From Paracidovorax avenae (GTDB lineage Bacteria > Pseudomonadota > Gammaproteobacteria > Burkholderiales > Burkholderiaceae_C), in assembly GCF_040892545.1 (NCBI RefSeq), contig NZ_CP156079.1:3879501-3943500 (forward strand): a DNA stretch of 64,000 nt, given 5' to 3'. Below the pieces are notes generated by a model. It did not search any database, was not told where the DNA came from, and was given only the letters and a program-made list of their open reading frames with translations. Positions 44,527 through 55,485 of this stretch are shown one piece after another. The stretch's first letter is position 1; each line of letters opens with the position of its first letter. Position numbers and translations under genes: made by a program.

Positions 44527-46866
44527 TCACTCGCGGTGGGGCACCAGCACCTCGCGCTGCCCGCTCGCGGTGAGCGCGCTCACGAGGCCGGCCTTTTCCA
44601 TGTCTTCCAGCAGGCGCGCGGAGCGGTTGTAGCCGATGCGCAGCTTGCGCTGCACGTACGAGATGCTGGCCTTGCGGTCCTTGAGGACCACCTCCACCGC
44701 CTGGTCGTACATGGGGTCTTTTTCCCCGCCTTCACCCCCCCCGCCGCCTTCGCCGAAGGCGCCATCGTCGCCGTCCACGGTCCCGCCCTCGAGCACGCCC
44801 TCGATGTAGTCGGGCTCGCCCTGGCTCTTGAGGTAGCTGACGACCCGGTGCACCTCGTCGTCGGACACGAAGGCGCCGTGCACGCGGATGGGCAGCCCGG
44901 TGCCGCTGGCCATGTAGAGCATGTCGCCCATGCCCAGCAGCGCCTCGGCGCCCATCTGGTCCAGGATGGTGCGGCTGTCGATCTTCGAGCCCACCGAGAA
45001 GGCGATCCGGGTCGGGATGTTGGCCTTGATGAGGCCGGTGATCACATCGACGCTGGGCCGCTGCGTGGCCAGGATGAGGTGGATGCCGGCCGCCCGCGCC
45101 TTCTGCGCCAGCCGGGCGATCAGTTCCTCGATCTTCTTGCCCACCACCATCATGAGGTCGGCCAACTCGTCGATGATGACGACGATGTGCGGCAGGCGCT
45201 CCAGCGGTTCGGGCTCCTCGGGGGTGAGGCTGAAGGGGTTGTAGATGAATTCCTCGCGCGCCTTGGCCTCGTCGATCTTGGTGTTGTAGCCCGCGAGGTT
45301 GCGCACGCCCAGCTTGGACATGAGCTTGTAGCGGCGCTCCATCTCGGCCACGCACCAGTTGAGGCCGTGCGCGGCCTGCTTCATGTCGGTGACCACGGGC
45401 GCGAGCAGGTGCGGGATGCCCTCGTAGACCGACATTTCCAGCATCTTGGGGTCGATCATCAGCAGGCGCACGTCGCGCGCCTCGGCCTTGTAGAGCAGCG
45501 AGAGGATCATCGCGTTGATCCCCACCGACTTGCCCGAACCCGTGGTGCCGGCCACGAGCACGTGCGGCATCTTGGCGAGGTCGGCCACCACCGGATTGCC
45601 CACGATGTCCTTGCCCAGGCCCATGGTGAGCAGGCTCTTGGCCTCGTGGTAGATCTGGGAGCCCAGGATCTCGGAAAGGCGGATCGACTGGCGCTTGGCA
45701 TTGGGCAGTTCCAGCGCCATGTAGTTCTTGCCGGGGATGGTCTCGATCACGCGGATGGACACCAGCGACAGCGAGCGGGCCAGGTCCTTGGCGAGGTTCA
45801 CGATCTGCGAACCCTTCACGCCGGTGGCAGGCTCGATCTCGTAGCGGGTGATCACCGGCCCGGGCATGGCCGCCACGACACGCACCTCGACGCCGAAGTC
45901 CTTGAGCTTCTTCTCGATGAGGCGGCTGGTCATCTCCAGCGTCTCGGGCGCCACCGTTTCCTGCCGCGCCTGGGCGCCATCGAGCAGGTCCACCTGCGGC
46001 AGGCGGCTGTCGGGCATTTCGGTGAAGAGGGGCTTCTGCCGCTCCTTCACCACGCGCGCGCTCGGGGGTGCGTCCGCCATGAGCACGGGCTCGATGATCT
46101 GCACGGGCTGCGGATGGTGCTCCTGGATCTCGTGGCGCTCTTCCTGCACCACTTCCTCGCGCTCGCGGGCGGCGCGCTTGCCGGCCGCGACATCGCGGGC
46201 CTTCTCGCGGCTCGCCCTGCCGAACTGGACCAGCCCGTCGATGCGGCCGCCCAGCCGTTCGGCCAGCTGGCCCCAGGAGAAGCGGAACACCAGCGCGGCG
46301 CCCGCAACGACCGCGATCACGGCCACCAGGCCCGAGCCGGTGAAGCCCAGCCACTTCACGCCGGCGGGGCCGGTGATATAGCCGAGCACGCCGCCGGCAT
46401 GCCCGGGCAGCAGCGGCTCCAGCCGATAGAGGCGCGACCACTCCAGGGCCGTGCTCGCGCACAGCAGCAGCGCGAGGCCGCTCCAGAACATCAGCCGCCG
46501 CGCCAGCGGGCTCTGCCCGGGGGTCGCGGACTCTCCGCCGCGCATCCAGCGCGCGAGAGAGGCAATCCAGGCGCGCACGCCCGCGGCCACGCACCACCAC
46601 ACGGAAAAACCGAGGGCGAAATAACTGCTGTCGGCCAGCCAGGCGCCCAGGCGCCCGGCCCAGTTCGCCATGAGCCGGCTGTCGTGCGCGCCGGAGGTGG
46701 ACCATGCGGCGTCCTGCGCCGAATAGCTGGCCAGGGCCAGCAGCCAGAAAACCAGGGCCAGCAGCCCGACCACCAGGCCGATCTCGTGGCCGAAGCGCGC
46801 CGCCATGCTGCGTGGCGCCGATCTGCCCCCGGCAGAAGCATTGAGGGTGTTGAGGGAATACGTCAT
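44527..46866 (-). CDS. ftsK: DNA translocase FtsK
   Basis: 779 residues. Four N-terminal membrane segments (about residues 28-190), a charged linker, then the alpha/beta motor with Walker [12 protein letters not shown], Walker [12 protein letters not shown] and [22 protein letters not shown]. The C-terminal gamma winged helix ([25 protein letters not shown]) reads KOPS sites and activates XerCD. A glycine/glutamate run ([13 protein letters not shown]) joins motor and gamma. It couples division with chromosome dimer resolution. Divergent from trxB. Confidence 0.96.
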   Translation of the reverse strand: MTYSLNTLNASAGGRSAPRSMAARFGHEIGLVVGLLALVFWLLALASYSAQDAAWSTSGAHDSRLMANWAGRLGAWLADSSYFALGFSVWWCVAAGVRAWIASLARWMRGGESATPGQSPLARRLMFWSGLALLLCASTALEWSRLYRLEPLLPGHAGGVLGYITGPAGVKWLGFTGSGLVAVIAVVAGAALVFRFSWGQLAERLGGRIDGLVQFGRASREKARDVAAGKRAAREREEVVQEERHEIQEHHPQPVQIIEPVLMADAPPSARVVKERQKPLFTEMPDSRLPQVDLLDGAQARQETVAPETLEMTSRLIEKKLKDFGVEVRVVAAMPGPVITRYEIEPATGVKGSQIVNLAKDLARSLSLVSIRVIETIPGKNYMALELPNAKRQSIRLSEILGSQIYHEAKSLLTMGLGKDIVGNPVVADLAKMPHVLVAGTTGSGKSVGINAMILSLLYKAEARDVRLLMIDPKMLEMSVYEGIPHLLAPVVTDMKQAAHGLNWCVAEMERRYKLMSKLGVRNLAGYNTKIDEAKAREEFIYNPFSLTPEEPEPLERLPHIVVIIDELADLMMVVGKKIEELIARLAQKARAAGIHLILATQRPSVDVITGLIKANIPTRIAFSVGSKIDSRTILDQMGAEALLGMGDMLYMASGTGLPIRVHGAFVSDDEVHRVVSYLKSQGEPDYIEGVLEGGTVDGDDGAFGEGGGGGEGGEKDPMYDQAVEVVLKDRKASISYVQRKLRIGYNRSARLLEDMEKAGLVSALTASGQREVLVPHRE

Positions 46867-46985
46867 AGGTCGAAGAGCGCGGCAAGCTTACCCGATGCCC
46901 TGCTCGGCGGTCAGGAGCGCAGGGGCCCTGCCCACCCCTGGCGCCGTCCGGGATTCCAACTGTTTCCTACAATCGCGGCGATTGA

Positions 46986-48038
<1,053 letters not shown>

Positions 48039-48078
48039 CGCGCGCCCGGCCCGTCCGCGGTGCGGAAGCCACGCAGGC

Positions 48079-48115
48079 TGGACACCTTTTTGAAGGCCGC
48101 GCTATAATGCGCGGC
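48079..48115 (+). promoter_or_regulatory. rpmBG promoter with the -10 box inside an inverted repeat
   Basis: TGGACA (48079-48084) and TATAAT (48103-48108) are 18 bases apart. The -10 is flanked exactly by GCCGCGC (48096-48102) and GCGCGGC (48109-48115), a perfect 7-base inverted repeat whose loop is TATAAT. It is followed by TTT. It could double as a weak trxB terminator. Confidence 0.65.
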
Positions 48116-48286
48116 TTTGCTGCATCTTGCGCACCGCTTTTTTAAGTGGTCCGCTGCCACGCAGCAGATACCAACCGGGTTACCGCCACCCTATCTGGCG
48201 AGGTGAGGCCGCACGGACAGGCTCTGCAATTCCCAAGCGGAGCGTGCATGTCCTGCGGCTGTATTTGAAAAAATCGGAGTGTCCTC

Positions 48287-48520
48287 ATGGCACGCGTCTG
48301 CGACGTCACGGGCAAGAAGCCCATGGTCGGGAACAACGTTTCCCACGCCAACAACAAAACCAAGCGCCGGTTCCTGCCGAACCTGCAATACCGCCGTTTC
48401 TGGGTCGAGAGCGAAAACCGCTGGGTGCGCCTGCGTGTTTCCAGCGCCGCCCTGCGTCTGATCGACAAGAACGGCATCGATTCCGTGCTCGCCGACCTGC
48501 GTGCACGTGGCCAGGCTTAA
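48287..48520 (+). CDS. rpmB: 50S ribosomal protein L28
   Basis: 77 residues. [32 protein letters not shown] is diagnostic (read here in parts: [25 protein letters not shown]). A long leader of about 170 bases separates it from its promoter. Cotranscribed with rpmG after 11 bases. Confidence 0.97.
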   Translation: MARVCDVTGKKPMVGNNVSHANNKTKRRFLPNLQYRRFWVESENRWVRLRVSSAALRLIDKNGIDSVLADLRARGQA

Positions 48521-48531
48521 GGAGTAGCACC

Positions 48532-48702
48532 ATGGCAACCAAAGGCGGACGCGACAAGATCAAGCTGGAATCCACCGCAGGAACCGGCCACTTCTACACC
48601 ACCACCAAGAACAAGAAGACGATGCCCGAGAAGATGTCGATCATCAAGTTCGACCCCAAGGCTCGCAAGCACGTCGAGTACAAGGAAATGAAGCTGAAGT
48701 AA
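48532..48702 (+). CDS. rpmG: 50S ribosomal protein L33
   Basis: 56 residues. [20 protein letters not shown] and [14 protein letters not shown] are diagnostic. The zinc-binding cysteines of some L33 forms are absent, so this is the zinc-independent type. AAGGAG precedes the ATG, and a terminator follows. Confidence 0.97.
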   Translation: MATKGGRDKIKLESTAGTGHFYTTTKNKKTMPEKMSIIKFDPKARKHVEYKEMKLK

Positions 48703-48732
48703 GGCGCCAGCCTCCTCCAGCGATTTCCCGAG

Positions 48733-48765
48733 AAGGCCGCCCCACCGAGGGCGGCTTTTCTTTTT
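48733..48765 (+). terminator. Terminator of rpmBG
   Basis: GCCGCCC (48736-48742) pairs with GGGCGGC (48749-48755), followed by TTTTCTTTTT. Confidence 0.9.
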
Positions 48766-48775
48766 CCAGGCCGCC

Positions 48776-50341
48776 TCAGGCCGCGGCGGCCCGGCGGCGC
48801 TCTTCCCGCAGCGGCGCGCGGCCAGCCTCCTGCAGGGCGTCGCACTGGCCGGCCAGCAACTCGCCCAGTGCCCGGTAGCCCTCTTCCACCGCCGGCGTGA
48901 ATGGCATGCCGCAGCTGAGCCGCAAAAAACGTTCATAGCGGCCGGTATTGGAGAACATGGGCCCGGGCGCCACGCGGATGCCGCGCGCCAGGGCATCGTC
49001 GTAGAGCCGCGTGGAGGACAGGCCCGCGGGCAATTCCAGCCACAGGCTGATGCCGCCGGGCGGCAGGCTCAGGCGCGTTCCCGCGGGGAAGTACCGGGCC
49101 ACCGCACGGGCCGACTGCTCGCGCTGCTCCTTCAGCGACGCCCGCATGCGGCGCAGGTGGCGGTCGTAGGCCGGCGAGCCCACGGTGCGGGCGGCGAGCA
49201 GTTGCGACCATGTCTGCATGTTGCGCGTGCGGGCGAACTTGAGCATCTGCACGCGGGCGTTCCAGCGCCCCGCACTCATCCATCCCTGGCGCAGCCCGGG
49301 AGCGAAGCTCTTGCTGAGGGAAGCGCAGTAGATCACCTGCCCTGCGTCGCCCGGGCGATCCCAGGCCTTGGCGGGCCGCATCGGCTGGGCGGACTCGACG
49401 AACTCGCGGTAGATGTCGTCCTCGATGAGGGCGAGGCCATGCTCCACGCACAGCGCGACAAGGCGCTCCTTGTGGGCATCGGGCATGACGCTGCCCTGGG
49501 GCATCTGCAGATGCGGCACCACCACCACCGCCCTGAGCCGGGGCTCGTTGCGGGCCGCGAGCTCCAGGGCCTCGATCGATATGCCGGTGTGCGGGCTACA
49601 GGGAATCTCGAGCGCGCGCAGGCCGCGCACCTCGATGGCCTGCAGGATGCCGAAGAAGGTGGGCGATTCGACCGCGATCACGTCGCCGGGCTCGGCCACT
49701 GCATCGAGGGCGAGGTTGACGGCCTCCGAGTTGCCATGCGTGGCGCCGATGCCCTCGGGCGCGAGGCTCAGGCCGAAGCTCAGTGCGTGGTGCGCCATGG
49801 CCCGCTGGAATTCCGGATGCGTGGAAGGCGCCGACGGGCTGTACACGAGGATGTCGGGCTGCTCGCGCAGCAGCCGGATCGCGAGGCGGTTGAGCGCCTC
49901 GGCATCGAACAGCGCGGGCGCCGGCATGGCGCTGCCCAGGTCCAGCGCCAGGGGCGCGCGGCGGGCCTTTTCGAGGAAGGTGGAGATGCGCTCGTTGATG
50001 CCGGCGAACACATGCGGGTCCGGTGCGAGCGGCTCGTGCAGCTCCGGCTCGCGGGCGGCGGGCAGCGAGGACACGCGGCCGGGAACGGAGGCGAAGTACC
50101 CCACCCGCTCGCGGGCCTGGGCGAAGCCTTCGGCTTCGAGGTGCCGCAACACCTGCAGGGCAGTGGTGAGGCTCACGCCGTGCCGCTGGCACAGCTCCCG
50201 GACGGAGGGCAGGCGCTGGCCAGGCTGCAGGCTGCCTGCCGTGATGGCCTGTGTGTACAGGCCCGCGATCTGCCGGTAGCGCGGCTGGGAGGCGGCCTGC
50301 GCGGCGGGCGGCTGGGGAAATTCGGCGACGGAATCGTGCAT
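48776..50341 (-). CDS. MocR-type GntR regulator with aminotransferase domain
   Basis: 521 residues. N-terminal GntR winged helix (YRQIAGLYTQAITAGSLQPG, LPSVRELCQRHGVSLTTALQVL) joined to a fold-type I aminotransferase domain. The PLP lysine is in ASLSKSFAPGLRQGW and the aspartate in IEDDIYREF. MocR proteins are regulators of PLP, GABA, taurine or other amine pathways and are usually not active aminotransferases. It is divergent from a DUF2917-like gene; the 237-base gap has ATACAGACAG (50431-50440) and ATAACAGAGACAG (50455-50467), possible direct-repeat sites of the sort MocR proteins use. Confidence 0.9.
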   Translation of the reverse strand: MHDSVAEFPQPPAAQAASQPRYRQIAGLYTQAITAGSLQPGQRLPSVRELCQRHGVSLTTALQVLRHLEAEGFAQARERVGYFASVPGRVSSLPAAREPELHEPLAPDPHVFAGINERISTFLEKARRAPLALDLGSAMPAPALFDAEALNRLAIRLLREQPDILVYSPSAPSTHPEFQRAMAHHALSFGLSLAPEGIGATHGNSEAVNLALDAVAEPGDVIAVESPTFFGILQAIEVRGLRALEIPCSPHTGISIEALELAARNEPRLRAVVVVPHLQMPQGSVMPDAHKERLVALCVEHGLALIEDDIYREFVESAQPMRPAKAWDRPGDAGQVIYCASLSKSFAPGLRQGWMSAGRWNARVQMLKFARTRNMQTWSQLLAARTVGSPAYDRHLRRMRASLKEQREQSARAVARYFPAGTRLSLPPGGISLWLELPAGLSSTRLYDDALARGIRVAPGPMFSNTGRYERFLRLSCGMPFTPAVEEGYRALGELLAGQCDALQEAGRAPLREERRRAAAA

Positions 50342-50578
50342 GGCGAAGGCGCCTCGGCGGAAGCGAAACGGGAACATGGCCGTGGAAGGCCGATCCGGCC
50401 ATCATGCCGCGGGCCTGGGCGGCCGCACAGATACAGACAGGCCACGCCCACACCATAACAGAGACAGAAAAACCCGCGCTGTTCCCCTCTGCAAGCGGAC
50501 ACCCTGTGCCTGTTTTCGAATCAGGGTTCTCCCTAGGATGAAGCCCTGTCCCGATGCATTCCGCTCCAAGGAGAAACC

Positions 50579-51055
50579 ATGCCGCATATCACCCGCCCCA
50601 CCCCCGCCGCCCTTGCGGCAGGCTGTTCCAGCCCCGCGGCCTCGCCGCTGTCCGTGCAGCCCGGCCAGAAGCTGCTGGTGTGCCTGCCGCCCGGCGCATC
50701 GCTGGTGGTGGAGAGCGGCCGGCTTGCCCTGCGTTCCGGCCCGGTCGTCTGGGGCCAGGTGGTGGCGTCCCAGGTGGACCTGGGCCACCTGGAAGCCGGG
50801 CAGTGCCGGGAAGGTTCGCCGGCTTGCGGGCCGGAGTGGATGGAGGTGTCGAATCCGGGGCATGCCACGGCGCATGCCGTGCTGCTGGAGCCGGCGCCGG
50901 CGCTTTCGCCGCTGGGCGCCGTGCTCCGGGCCGGCGTGGCGGGACTGGCCGGGGCCACGACCGCGGCGCGGGCGCTGCTGGCGGCCGCCGCCGCGGCATG
51001 GGGCGGGTCGCGCCGCAGAGCGGCAGCCGGCCCGCGCGCCACTACGGCGCGGTAG
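50579..51055 (+). CDS. DUF2917-like protein
   Basis: 158 residues. The central part (LSVQPGQKLLVCLPPGASLVVESGRLAL followed by DLGHLEAGQ) looks like the small beta-sandwich DUF2917 domain, where paired Leu-x-x-Gly-x-x-Leu strands recur. A C-terminal hydrophobic segment (AVLRAGVAGLAGATTAARALLAAAAAAW) and basic tail follow. AAGGAG precedes the ATG. Function unknown. DUF2917 genes commonly lie divergent from a MocR regulator, as here, so control by that regulator is likely. Confidence 0.6.
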   Translation: MPHITRPTPAALAAGCSSPAASPLSVQPGQKLLVCLPPGASLVVESGRLALRSGPVVWGQVVASQVDLGHLEAGQCREGSPACGPEWMEVSNPGHATAHAVLLEPAPALSPLGAVLRAGVAGLAGATTAARALLAAAAAAWGGSRRRAAAGPRATTAR

Positions 51056-51102
51056 ATCCGCCAGCCGGGGCCGCGACGGCCGTGCCGGGACGGGCTTGGG
51101 CG

Positions 51103-52317
51103 TCAGGCCTGCGCGGCCCGCAGCCTCAGGGAGAATTCGCGCAGCGCGGCGACGCCGCTCTCCTCGGCGCGGCGGCACCACGCCTGCAGGTCGGCCGTCA
51201 GCTGCTCGCGCGACTGCGAGGTGTTCAGCCAGAGCTGGCGCAGTTCCTCGCGCATGGTGACCATGGTGTCGAGCACCGGGTGGGCCTGGCGGGCGCGGGC
51301 AAGCTGCTCCCGGGCGCGTGCGGGCACCTTTTCGGCATCGCGGTGCAGCCAGCGGCGCGCAGCGCGCAGTACGGACACGTCCGCCTTGCGGGCCTTGAGG
51401 GCGGCGATCTCCTGGCGGCAGGCGCGGCGCACGCCGCGCGCATAGCCGGCCATGACCTCGTAACGGTTGGCGATCAGGGCCTCCAGGGTCTTCTCGTCGG
51501 CCACCGGCTTGACGGCGCCCAGGCGCAGCTTGGGCGGCACCTTCCTGACGGTGGCCCAGCCCACGCGGCGCATCAGGCTGATGTAGAGCCAGCCCACGTC
51601 GAACTCGTAGGGCTTGACCGAGAACTTTGCCGAGGTGGGATAGGTGTGGTGGTTGTTGTGCAGTTCCTCGCCACCGATCACGAGCCCCCAGGGCACGAGG
51701 TTGGTGCTGGCGTCCTGCGCCTCGAAGTTGCGGTAGCCCCAGAAGTGGCCGATGCCGTTGACCACGCCTGCGGCCCAGAACGGGATCCAGAGCATCTGCA
51801 CGGCCCAGACGGTGGCGCCGATGGCGCCGAACAGCAGCAGGTCGATCACCAGCATCAGGCCCACGCCCTGCCATGCGAAGCGGCTGTAGAGGTTGCGCTC
51901 GATCCAGTCGTCGGGCGTGCCGTGGCCGAACTTGGCCAGGGTCTCGGCATTGCCCGCTTCGGAGCGGTAGAGCTCCGCGCCGCGCCACATCACCGTGTCC
52001 AGGCCGCGGGTCTGGGGGCTGTGGGGGTCGTCGGCGGTCTCGCACTTGGCGTGGTGCTTGCGATGGACGGCCACCCATTCCTTCGTGACCATGCCCGTGC
52101 CCACCCACAGCCAGAAGCGGAAGAAATGCGACGGCACGGCGCCGAGGTCCACCGAGCGGTGCGCCTGGGCGCGGTGCAGGAAGATCGTCACGGCGGCGAT
52201 CGTGATGTGCGTGGTCACGAGCGTGTAGAGGACGATCTCCCACCAGGACAGGTCCAGCAGGCCATTGGCCATCCAGGCAAGGATGGCATCGAAGACGGCC
52301 CGGTCGGGAAGGTGCAT
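51103..52317 (-). CDS. Membrane fatty-acid desaturase (acyl-CoA delta-9-type)
   Basis: 404 residues. Three histidine boxes: HRAQAH (48-53), HRKHH (85-89) and HNNHH (220-224), with additional H191 in GHFWGYRNFE. Four membrane segments surround them. The protein has about 130 extra C-terminal residues that are helical, charged and rich in Arg. Diiron enzymes of this class insert a cis double bond into acyl chains. ATG 52317 was chosen since upstream residues derive from another frame. It follows the methyltransferase gene by 137 bases. Confidence 0.9.
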   Translation of the reverse strand: MHLPDRAVFDAILAWMANGLLDLSWWEIVLYTLVTTHITIAAVTIFLHRAQAHRSVDLGAVPSHFFRFWLWVGTGMVTKEWVAVHRKHHAKCETADDPHSPQTRGLDTVMWRGAELYRSEAGNAETLAKFGHGTPDDWIERNLYSRFAWQGVGLMLVIDLLLFGAIGATVWAVQMLWIPFWAAGVVNGIGHFWGYRNFEAQDASTNLVPWGLVIGGEELHNNHHTYPTSAKFSVKPYEFDVGWLYISLMRRVGWATVRKVPPKLRLGAVKPVADEKTLEALIANRYEVMAGYARGVRRACRQEIAALKARKADVSVLRAARRWLHRDAEKVPARAREQLARARQAHPVLDTMVTMREELRQLWLNTSQSREQLTADLQAWCRRAEESGVAALREFSLRLRAAQA

Positions 52318-52454
52318 GGGAAGCCTTTGAGAAAAGCGGACGGAAAATTGCCCGATGAAGGGCACTTCATTGATTTTAGAAGCCGATATGCCCGGGAAGT
52401 TGCACAAGACCGCGCCATGCGCGGTGTTTTCATCGGCGGACCGGCCGGGGGAAA

Positions 52455-53729
52455 TCAGCCTTTCCGGGTCCATACCGCGGCGAAGAAGCCGTCGGTGTGG
52501 TGCAGATGGGGCCACAGGCGCAAATAGCCAGTGCCGCTGGCGCCCCCGCTGCACAGTCCGGCCGCGCCCTCGACCTTGAGCTGCTCGAGCAGCGCGCCCA
52601 CGTCTTCCGCCACGAAGTCGGAATGTGCCGCACTGAAGGCTTCCGCGATACCCTCGTTTTCCTCCGGGAGGATGCTGCAGGTGGCGTACACCAGGCGTCC
52701 GCCCGGCTTGAGCAGGCGCGAGGCGCTCTGCAGGATGGCGGTCTGCTTGGCCACCAGCTCCTGGATGGCCTGGGGGGACTGCCGCCATTTCAGGTCCGGG
52801 TTGCGGCGCAGGGTGCCCAGGCCGGAGCACGGTGCGTCCACCAGCACGCGGTCGATCTTGCCGGCCAGGCGCTTGATGCGCTCGTCGCGCTCGTGCGCGA
52901 TGGCGGCAGGATGCACGTTGGAGAGGCCGCTGCGGGCCAGCCGCGGCTTGAGCGCGTCGAGCCGGTGGGCGGAGACGTCGAAGGCGTAGAGCCGCCCGGT
53001 GCTGCGCATGGCCGCACCGATGGCGAGCGTCTTGCCGCCGGCGCCGGCGCAGAAGTCCACCACCATTTCGCCGCGGCGGGGCTGCAGCAGCAGGGCGAGG
53101 AGCTGCGAGCCTTCGTCCTGCACCTCGACTGCGCCGCGCGCGAACGCATCGACCTTGGTGAGCGCCGGCTTGCCGTCCACGCGCAGGCCCCAGGGGGAGT
53201 ACGGCGTGGGCACTGCAGGAATGCCGGCCTTGGCCAGTTCCTTCTGCACGTCGGCGCGCCTGGCGTTCAGGTCGTTGACGCGCAGGTCGAGCGGCGCCGG
53301 CTGGGCGAGGCTGTCCGCCAGGGCCCAGAAGCCTTCGCCCACCTGGCGCCGGAGCGGCTGCACGAGCCAGTCGGGCAGGTTGTGGCGGTGCGGCTCCAGC
53401 AGGTCGGACGGCGGCACGGCGTCGCACTGGTCGAGCCAGTTCTTCTCGGTGTCGGAGAGCGCGCTCTTGAGGAAGTCGCGCGGGCCGTGGAAGCCCAGGA
53501 TGGCGAGGCGCCGCTCGCGCGGGCCCGAGCCGGAGCGCGCCAGCTGCTCGAACAGCAGCTTCTTGCGCAGGACGGTGTAGGCGGTTTCGGCGAGGGTGGC
53601 GCGTTCGCGCGGACCGAGGGAGCGGTGGTCCCGGAAATAGCGGGACACGACGGCATCGGCGGGGTGTTCGAATTGAAGGGTGAGCCTGACGAGTTCCGCG
53701 CAGGCATCCAGAAGGGCTTTCGGGTGCAT
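52455..53729 (-). CDS. RsmB/NOP family 16S rRNA m5C methyltransferase
   Basis: 424 residues. SAM motif I VDFCAGAGGKTLAIG (224-238), motif IV DAPCSGLGTLRRNP (298-311) and the nucleophile C351 in YATCSILPEENE. The NusB-like N-terminal domain of classical RsmB is partly present, so it may be RsmB or a close paralogue. ATG 53729 gives MHPKALLDACAEL. Confidence 0.85.
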   Translation of the reverse strand: MHPKALLDACAELVRLTLQFEHPADAVVSRYFRDHRSLGPRERATLAETAYTVLRKKLLFEQLARSGSGPRERRLAILGFHGPRDFLKSALSDTEKNWLDQCDAVPPSDLLEPHRHNLPDWLVQPLRRQVGEGFWALADSLAQPAPLDLRVNDLNARRADVQKELAKAGIPAVPTPYSPWGLRVDGKPALTKVDAFARGAVEVQDEGSQLLALLLQPRRGEMVVDFCAGAGGKTLAIGAAMRSTGRLYAFDVSAHRLDALKPRLARSGLSNVHPAAIAHERDERIKRLAGKIDRVLVDAPCSGLGTLRRNPDLKWRQSPQAIQELVAKQTAILQSASRLLKPGGRLVYATCSILPEENEGIAEAFSAAHSDFVAEDVGALLEQLKVEGAAGLCSGGASGTGYLRLWPHLHHTDGFFAAVWTRKG

Positions 53730-53852
53730 GGGCCGATTGTCCCATCCATGCGTGCCAGGCGCGCCGCTGTTACGGAATGCAATGCGCTGCAAAAGAAAAC
53801 CGCATGCGTTTTTCCGGCGCGCCGGGCACTGCCGGGATTAGATTGGGCGCAT

Positions 53853-55433
53853 ATGCACCATGCACCCATGCGACGACTGCGCGCGACCCCGCTGCTTCCG
53901 ACACGCCGGGCGCTGCGCCTGGCAGCCGCCGCCACGGCGGCCGCAGCGCTGGTGTGCGCCTGCGGCGGTGAGAGTGTGGCCGCGCAGGCTGCGGCGGCGC
54001 CCGCAGGCAGCATCGACTCTCTGGGCGCGACGGGCTGGGCCTCCCATGGCACGCCGACCACCGGGGGACAGGGCGCCGCGGCAGAAAGGACCTACACGGT
54101 GAGGAACCGCAACGAACTCGTCCAGGCGCTCTACGGCAACACCGCCGTGATCGCACCGGACGGTTCGGTGCAGGGGACGCCGGACAAGGCGCCCAAGGTC
54201 ATCCGCATCCAGGGCACCATCGACCTGAACGTGGACGGCCAGCTGCGCCCTTACACGCCGGACCGCTACGTGGCGGGCTCCTGTGCATCGTCGGTGCACG
54301 GCTATGCATCCCAGGCCAGCCTCTGGTCGGACTACCTCGCGGCCTACCGCCCGGGCGTCTGGGGCAATGCGCGAACGGTGAGCGGCAAGCCGGAAGACGC
54401 GCGGGCCTGCGCGGCGGAACTGCAAAGGCGCGTCGTGACGATCGGCGTGCCGGACAACACGTCCCTGCTGGGCATCGGCACGGACGCGAGGATCCTGCAC
54501 GGCAACCTCCTGCTGGGCATGCCGGATGCGCCGGTCGCCAACATCGTGATCCGCAACATCGCTTTCGAAGACGCATTCGACGACTTCCCCCAATGGGACC
54601 CGACGGACTCCTCCGACGGCCGATGGAACTCGGAGTACGACCTCATTTCCGTCGCCCATGCCAGCCACGTGTGGATCGACCACAACACCTTCAGCGACGG
54701 CGACCGCCACGACCATGCCTTCCCTTCCGTGTGGCACGAGACGGTGCACGGCACGGACTACAGCGGCAGCGATTTCAAGGTGCAGCACCATGACGGCCTC
54801 GTGGACGTCACCCGGCACGGCAACTACGTCACCCTGTCGAACAACCATTTCCATGACCACGACAAGGCATTCCTGATCGGCGGCACCGATGTGCCCGGCG
54901 CGGACAGCGGCAATCCGCGCATGCTGAAGGTGACGTTCCACGGCAACTATTTCCAGAACCTGCGGCAGCGCCAGGCCCGGGTCCGCTACGGGATGGTGCA
55001 CCTCTACAACAACTACTACGAGAGCACGCGGGACACCTCGGCCGACTATCCCTGGCTCGCCGGCATCACGCTGGGCCAGAGCGGCAAGGTGCATGCGGAG
55101 AACAACGTGGTGGCGCTCGCCAGCCCGGACCGGCCCGCGCGGCATGCCGACGTGGCAAACGCCCGGATCTCGGCGGCACGGATGCAGGATTGCGCGGCGC
55201 TGTTTTCCGCCAGCGAGTGCGCCTCCACGTTCTACGACAGCGGCACGGTGCTCAACGGGCAGCCTGTGGACCTCACGGCCACCGTGCGCTGGTCATCGGC
55301 CCTGGTGACTGCTCCCGCATGGAAGCCGTCGGACTTCTACGGCTACGTGCTGGAAGATACCGCGGGACTGGCGGCGCGCGTCATCGCCCGTGCGGGAGCG
55401 GGCCAGCTCGAAAGCTCCGCAGCGCGACGCTGA
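53853..55433 (+). CDS. Secreted pectate lyase (polysaccharide lyase family 1)
   Basis: 526 residues from ATG 53853, or 521 from the second ATG at 53868. A basic, Ala-rich signal precedes CACGG. The parallel beta-helix lyase has NIVIRNIAFEDAFDDF, SEYDLISVAHASHVWIDHNT, calcium-site DGLVDVTRHGNYVTLSNNHF and the catalytic-arginine strand RQARVRYGMVHLYNNYY. In most relatives that last segment reads RxPRVRxG; here alanine replaces proline, but both arginines remain. It should cleave polygalacturonate with calcium outside the cell, probably after type II secretion. It is the strongest hint of plant association in the window. Confidence 0.92.
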   Translation: MHHAPMRRLRATPLLPTRRALRLAAAATAAAALVCACGGESVAAQAAAAPAGSIDSLGATGWASHGTPTTGGQGAAAERTYTVRNRNELVQALYGNTAVIAPDGSVQGTPDKAPKVIRIQGTIDLNVDGQLRPYTPDRYVAGSCASSVHGYASQASLWSDYLAAYRPGVWGNARTVSGKPEDARACAAELQRRVVTIGVPDNTSLLGIGTDARILHGNLLLGMPDAPVANIVIRNIAFEDAFDDFPQWDPTDSSDGRWNSEYDLISVAHASHVWIDHNTFSDGDRHDHAFPSVWHETVHGTDYSGSDFKVQHHDGLVDVTRHGNYVTLSNNHFHDHDKAFLIGGTDVPGADSGNPRMLKVTFHGNYFQNLRQRQARVRYGMVHLYNNYYESTRDTSADYPWLAGITLGQSGKVHAENNVVALASPDRPARHADVANARISAARMQDCAALFSASECASTFYDSGTVLNGQPVDLTATVRWSSALVTAPAWKPSDFYGYVLEDTAGLAARVIARAGAGQLESSAARR

Positions 55434-55485
55434 CCCGGGCTCCGGGAAATGCCCGGGCGGGTGCGGGCCGGCGCACAATCCGGCG

